Of a DNA stretch of 9,320 nucleotides, positions 6,247 through 9,320 are shown in pieces. The DNA is taken from NCBI GenBank assembly GCA_937890875.1, contig CALAEB010000245.1, positions 1 through 9,320 on the forward strand, written 5' to 3'. Below the pieces are notes generated by a model. The model searched no databases. It worked only from the letters and a program-made list of their open reading frames with translations, and was not told the origin of the DNA. The translations under genes and the position numbers were made by a program. The DNA is from an uncultured Anaerolineaceae bacterium (GTDB taxonomy: Bacteria; Chloroflexota; Anaerolineae; Anaerolineales; Anaerolineaceae). Position 1 is the stretch's first letter, and every line of letters begins with the position of its first letter.

Positions 6247-6402
6247 GCCAGGAAAGTTTTATTAAGGTATGGAGCTGTTATAGCTGAAATTGTTCGTGAT
6301 GACCAATTGACGCGAAAAAAGGAAACGGATCCGGCGTCGCTGGCTCAACGGATGGCGTACCCATTCCCCGGGAGCATGGATATGACCAGCTGTCTGTTAT
6401 GA
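6247..6402 (+). pseudogene. Start-less open frame, possible gene remnant
   Basis: The frame is open for 51 codons after a TAG (6244-6246) and ends at TGA (6400-6402). The first 38 residues look protein-like (for example YGAVIAEIVRDDQLTRKKE) but contain no usable start codon near the 5' end. An ATG at 6228 in another frame (MRKTIY...) would join it by a single frameshift near 6243. I do not recognise the family. It may be chance. Confidence 0.25.
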
Positions 6403-6624
6403 TTAAGATTGAATGCCGGGATTTTTCGGAATTTTGTCTTGGTCATCAGCCGTTTGGGCGGAAATATCTTGAATTTCTCCTCCCCGCTGCTCATATATAT
6501 AGACCTCGGTTGCGACTTGAGCGCGGCAGAGATAATCGGTTTCCAGCTCTGCCTCCCAATATTCACGGAGCGCCTTTCGATATTCCTCATACGCTTTAAC
6601 CAGTGCAGTGTAGCGACCGCTCAT
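6403..6624 (-). CDS. Small hypothetical protein
   Basis: 73 residues, family not recognised. The N-terminal half is protein-like, rich in charged and aromatic residues, and probably one or two amphipathic helices (LVKAYEEYRKALREYWEAEL, residues 8-27). The C-terminal 25 residues are polar and look disordered. A purine-rich stretch (AGAGAGAAAG) just upstream can serve as ribosome-binding site. The overlapping frames on both strands look like shadows of this one. It lies in an AT-rich region and is transcribed away from the XRE regulator. Its ATG overlaps the stop of a possible 35-codon basic ORF (6621-6728, minus) by ATGA. No function is claimed. Confidence 0.5.
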   Translation of the reverse strand: MSGRYTALVKAYEEYRKALREYWEAELETDYLCRAQVATEVYIYEQRGGEIQDISAQTADDQDKIPKNPGIQS

Positions 6625-6792
6625 TCTTTCTCTCTTTTCTTCTGGGCGGGTCGGCGTACAGAAACGCAGACCATACGATTTCGATTCGTTATTCTACTTC
6701 TTTTTGAACTTTTAATTGTCATAGTCATATTTGTCCAAACGAGAATGGTTTTCCTTAACAGTAATTAGTCTGTTGAAATATATTCTTCCGTT

Positions 6793-6812
6793 ATGGTAAT
6801 TTTATTTACCAT
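6793..6812. promoter_or_regulatory. Dyad upstream of the XRE regulator
   Basis: ATGGTAA and TTACCAT are perfect 7-bp inverted arms separated by 6 nt of AT-rich sequence. A further half-site TTACCA occurs at 6871-6876, just before the second possible start of the regulator. XRE repressors commonly bind such dyads in their own promoters. Confidence 0.45.
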
Positions 6813-6854
6813 TATATATCTTATTGCGAAATTATGTAAAATATATATTTCAAT

Positions 6855-7232
6855 ATGGAAGACTTGTTTTTTACCAAATCGGTTAGTATATTTTACATGC
6901 CTGAGGAAACAGAAATAGCGAAATTGCTTCATGCCGAGATCAATAAACGGAATTTAAGTTTGCGTGATGCGGCCAGACAAATAGGGATATCTCATCCTAC
7001 GTTGGGATTAATTCTTAATGGCGAAAAACCTTCTTTTGATTCCGTAAAGAAGATAGCGCCTTTTCTGCATGTCTCATTGGAAATGGCGCTGCGGATGAGC
7101 GGTTTGCTGCCGAAAATAAATAAGACATCTCAACTGGAAGAAAAATTATTGTTTATCTTTGAAAATCTGGATGAGGATAAAAAGCAAGGTCTTCTTGATT
7201 ATGCCGAATTTTTGCTTCGGAAAGAGCCGTAA
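6855..7232 (+). CDS. XRE-family helix-turn-helix transcriptional regulator
   Basis: Up to 125 residues. A Cro/C1-type HTH spans about residues 20-80: EIAKLLHAEINKRNLSLRDA, then the recognition region GISHPTLGLILNGEKPS and FDSVKKIAPFLHVSLEMALR. The acidic and aliphatic C-terminal tail (LEEKLLFIFENLDEDKKQGL, then LLDYAEFLLRKEP) resembles small XRE regulators I associate with Anaerolineae. The start is uncertain: ATG 6855 and ATG 6897 (MPEETEI...) both lack a ribosome-binding site. Family likeness favours 6897. TTGTTT (6864-6869), 17 nt, then TATATT (6887-6892) would make that transcript nearly leaderless. The dyad at 6793-6812 suggests autoregulation. Its target could be itself or the small minus-strand gene. 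Codons are AT-richer than those of hisS or ileS, consistent with horizontal acquisition. Confidence 0.9.
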   Translation: MEDLFFTKSVSIFYMPEETEIAKLLHAEINKRNLSLRDAARQIGISHPTLGLILNGEKPSFDSVKKIAPFLHVSLEMALRMSGLLPKINKTSQLEEKLLFIFENLDEDKKQGLLDYAEFLLRKEP

Positions 7233-7400
7233 TGTTTCTGTGACCGGATAACCAAAACGAATACCATCCCGGATTGTTTCCCGGCTCTTGTTCTTGCGTT
7301 AGTGTTTGGAACATTTTAATTCATAAACGATATTTAACCCGAGATGGGGTTCAGATGTGGAGCATGAAGCAAGATCTTGTAAGCGCAACAGTCACCTCAT

Positions 7401-7429
7401 TTGACCGATCCCGAGAAATATGGTTAAAT
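7401..7429 (+). promoter_or_regulatory. Promoter of the ileS T-box transcript
   Basis: TTGACC (7401-7406), a 17-nt spacer, then TTAAAT (7424-7429) form a sigma-70-like promoter. It predicts a transcript start near 7436, directly before stem I of the T-box leader. Confidence 0.7.
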
Positions 7430-7436
7430 AGAGCAT

Positions 7437-7682
7437 TGATTTTGGCGATGATGAAAACGAGTATCTCTGCATCCATGGCCACAGCGAATCCGGGTGAGAG
7501 CCGGGTTGTCCGGAACAGAGAGAAAATCCTTTCGGAGCTTCAAGCTGAACGCAGTCCGCTGCCAGTAAGTGCGACGGAAAATTCCTCCGTTATCGGGAAC
7601 AAAAGCGTCCGCCGGTGCGTTCGGCGGGAAACAGGGTGGTACCGCGGATCAATCCCGTCCCTTTTGGGCGGGTTCTTTTTTT
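7437..7682 (+). ncRNA. T-box riboswitch, tRNA-Ile sensing
   Basis: A leader RNA that reads the charging state of tRNA-Ile and controls transcription of ileS. The canonical T-box AGGGTGGTACCGCG lies at 7633-7646. Its UGGU (7637-7640) can pair with the ACCA end of uncharged tRNA-Ile. Stem I has AGTA (7460-7463), helix TCTCTG/CAGAGA (7464-7469 with 7516-7521), then GAA and the specifier ATC (7526-7528), an Ile codon. A further helix, CCGCCG/CGGCGG (7609-7627), precedes the T-box. The antiterminator pairs AGGG and GCGG with CCGTCCCT (7655-7662), which excludes the terminator. The specifier position is my reading by analogy and was not computed. The downstream ileS gene agrees with it. Confidence 0.95.
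7654..7682 (+). terminator. Regulated terminator of the ileS T-box
   Basis: CCCGTCCC-TTTT-GGGCGGG (7654-7672) with one bulged T is followed by TTCTTTTTTT. It competes with the antiterminator for CCGTCCC, and is the off state when tRNA-Ile is fully charged. Confidence 0.9.
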
Positions 7683-7722
7683 AACACAGCCGGAAAACAG
7701 GTGTTGATTGCAGAGGAGAGAA

Positions 7723-9320
7723 ATGTTCAAACCAGTTTCAGCAAAATTGAATGTGAATGAAATGGAGGAAGGCGTTCTGGCTTTCTGGAAGGAGAATGAC
7801 ATCTTTCGGAAGTCCACCGAGAACCGCGAGGGTTCACGGGAATATGTCTTCTTTGAAGGTCCGCCGACTGCCAACGGGAAACCCGGCGTGCATCATGTCC
7901 TGTCCCGATCGATCAAGGATGTGATCCTGCGCTACCGCACCATGCAGGGCTGTCATATCCGCCGTCGGGGCGGCTGGGACACGCATGGATTGCCGGTGGA
8001 AATTGAAGTTGAAAAGAAACTTGGGTTTAAACAAAAACAGGATATTGAAGATTACGGCATTGCGAAGTTCAACGCGCTCTGTAAAGAATCCGCGTTCACC
8101 AACATTCAGGAATGGGAGCGGATGACAGAGCGGATCGCCTATTGGGTCGATCTGAACGACGCCTATGTCACTTACAAAGATGAATATATTGAATCGGTCT
8201 GGAGCATCCTGAAAAACTTTTTTGAACGGGATCTTTTATATCAGGGTTTCAAAATCGTCCCCTATTGTCCGCGCTGCGGCACGCCGCTGGCGGATCATGA
8301 AGTGGCGCAGGGATATCACGAGGTGGAAGATCCTTCCATTTATGTTCGCTTCCAACTGCTGGACCAGCCGGACACCAATTTATTGGTCTGGACGACCACA
8401 CCCTGGACGCTGCCGGCGAACACAGCCATCGCGGCTCATCCGGATGTGACGTATGCCAAGTTTGAGCGAAGCAAAGAGGATGGGACGACCGAAAAATTGA
8501 TCATGGCCGAACCGCTGATTCCGGCTGTCTTCCCCGGCGAGGAAATCAAAGTTCTCGAAACCTATCTGGGCAGCCAATTGGAAGGCTGGCGTTATGAACC
8601 GCTGTATCAATTCCTGCCGCTGGACAAGCCGGCGCACCGGGTGGTGCTGGCGACGTATGTCACCACCGAAGATGGCACCGGGCTGGTGCATACGGCGCCT
8701 TCCTTCGGCGCGGAAGACATGGAAACCGGGAAGCGTGAAAATCTGCCGGTGTTGATGACCGTGGGCGGCGACGGGAAATTCGTTAAAGAGATCACACCCT
8801 GGGCCGGTGTCTTTGTCAAAGATGCGGATCCATTGATCATTAAAGAATTGGTCGGGCGCGGTCGTATGCTGAAACATGGCAAAATTAAACACACGTACCC
8901 GTTCTGCTGGCGCTGCGATACGCCGCTGCTGTATATGGCACGACCGACCTGGTATATCCGCACCAGCCAGTTCAAGGACCGGCTGGTTGCGCTGAATGAG
9001 AATATCAACTGGTATCCGGGGCATATCAAGCATGGCCGCTTCGGCAATTGGCTGGAAAATAATATCGACTGGGCGCTGGGACGCAACCGCTATTGGGGAA
9101 CGCCGCTTCCGGTCTGGATCTGTGATGACTGTCAGCATCAGGAATGTGTCGGCAGCCGTGAGGAACTGACCGCGAAGACCGGAAAAGACACCTCAACGCT
9201 TGAACTGCACCGGCCGTATGTGGATGAGGTGACCTATGCCTGTCCAGAGTGCGGCGGGACGATGCGCCGGGTTCCGGAACTGATCGACGTCTGGTTTGAC
9301 TCGGGCGCGATGCCGTATGC
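7723..9320 (+). CDS. ileS: Isoleucyl-tRNA synthetase, type 2, N-terminal part (runs off the window)
   Basis: Class I synthetase that charges tRNA-Ile. 532 codons are visible of the roughly 1000 or more expected. The start at 7723 follows AGAGGAGAG. In order: the nucleotide-binding signature in GPPTANGKPGVHHVL (46-60), where the class I HxGH reads GVHH (55-58); GWDTHGLPVEIEVEK (84-98); a Cys pair (YCPRCGTPL, 182 and 185); the CP1 editing domain with the threonine-rich WTTTPWTLPAN (223-233) and GTGLVHTAPSFGAED (318-332) ending in the conserved Asp332; FCWRC (395, 398); GRNRYWGTPLP (453-463); two further Cys pairs (467/470, 507/510); and DVWFDSG (522-528). This is the eukaryotic-like IleRS2 type. 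The KMSKS loop and anticodon domain lie beyond the window. Expression is under the T-box immediately upstream. Confidence 0.96.
   Translation, partial: MFKPVSAKLNVNEMEEGVLAFWKENDIFRKSTENREGSREYVFFEGPPTANGKPGVHHVLSRSIKDVILRYRTMQGCHIRRRGGWDTHGLPVEIEVEKKLGFKQKQDIEDYGIAKFNALCKESAFTNIQEWERMTERIAYWVDLNDAYVTYKDEYIESVWSILKNFFERDLLYQGFKIVPYCPRCGTPLADHEVAQGYHEVEDPSIYVRFQLLDQPDTNLLVWTTTPWTLPANTAIAAHPDVTYAKFERSKEDGTTEKLIMAEPLIPAVFPGEEIKVLETYLGSQLEGWRYEPLYQFLPLDKPAHRVVLATYVTTEDGTGLVHTAPSFGAEDMETGKRENLPVLMTVGGDGKFVKEITPWAGVFVKDADPLIIKELVGRGRMLKHGKIKHTYPFCWRCDTPLLYMARPTWYIRTSQFKDRLVALNENINWYPGHIKHGRFGNWLENNIDWALGRNRYWGTPLPVWICDDCQHQECVGSREELTAKTGKDTSTLELHRPYVDEVTYACPECGGTMRRVPELIDVWFDSGAMPY

Noticed and set aside
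6409..6768. 119-codon hydrophobic plus-strand frame
   Set aside because: Its hydrophobicity comes from being antisense to the charged small ORF; no ribosome-binding site and no family likeness.
7274..7684. 136-codon plus-strand frame ahead of ileS
   Set aside because: It runs straight through the T-box leader and terminator, whose RNA motifs explain the sequence.
8380..9138. 252-codon minus-strand frame
   Set aside because: Antisense shadow of ileS, whose catalytic and editing motifs are complete in the plus frame.
1..9320. CRISPR array or complete insertion sequence
   Set aside because: No regularly spaced direct repeats and no transposase motifs were seen. The only mobile-element hint is the nested inverted repeat at 3645-3747.

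Overview
The window looks like chromosomal DNA of a bacterium of moderate GC, most likely Chloroflexota (Anaerolineae-like). Reasons: a HisRS with an unusual motif 3, a eukaryotic-like type 2 IleRS controlled by a T-box leader, and a small XRE regulator ending in an 'LLDYAEFLLRKEP' tail of the kind I associate with that group. This placement is inference. T-box leaders and the GNAT/SPL pair also fit Bacillota.

Layout, left to right. Bases 1-526 (minus) hold the first 175 codons of HypF ([NiFe]-hydrogenase maturation), which runs off the window. A divergent region with a perfect 24-bp inverted repeat separates it from a complete hisS (712-1980, plus), followed by tRNA-Arg(UCG) at 2079-2151. 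Next are a membrane methyltransferase of the ICMT/PEMT type (2250-2768, minus) and a divergent metallo-beta-lactamase-fold hydrolase with a TTG start (2900-3613, plus). The latter converges on a radical SAM gene across an intergenic stretch full of nested inverted repeats and a palindromic terminator-like hairpin.

Bases 3750-5369 (minus) form a compact two-gene operon: a GNAT acetyltransferase with a YoaP-like C-terminal domain, then an SPL-family radical SAM enzyme. Its promoter is overlain by a 30-bp operator-like dyad. Upstream lies yjbQ (5553-5942, minus). Bases 5943-6854 are AT-rich and gene-poor, with one plausible small minus-strand gene, a possible upstream mini-ORF and a start-less reading frame that may be a remnant. 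An XRE-family regulator (6855 or 6897 to 7232, plus) sits behind a 20-bp dyad.

The right end is a complete regulatory cassette for ileS: a sigma-70-like promoter (7401-7429), an Ile-specific T-box leader (about 7437-7682: specifier ATC, canonical T-box sequence, competing antiterminator and terminator), then ileS from 7723 to beyond the window end. The IleRS carries GVHH in place of the class I HIGH signature. The logic is that uncharged tRNA-Ile opens ileS transcription. Several translation genes (hisS, tRNA-Arg, ileS) share the window but are not one operon.
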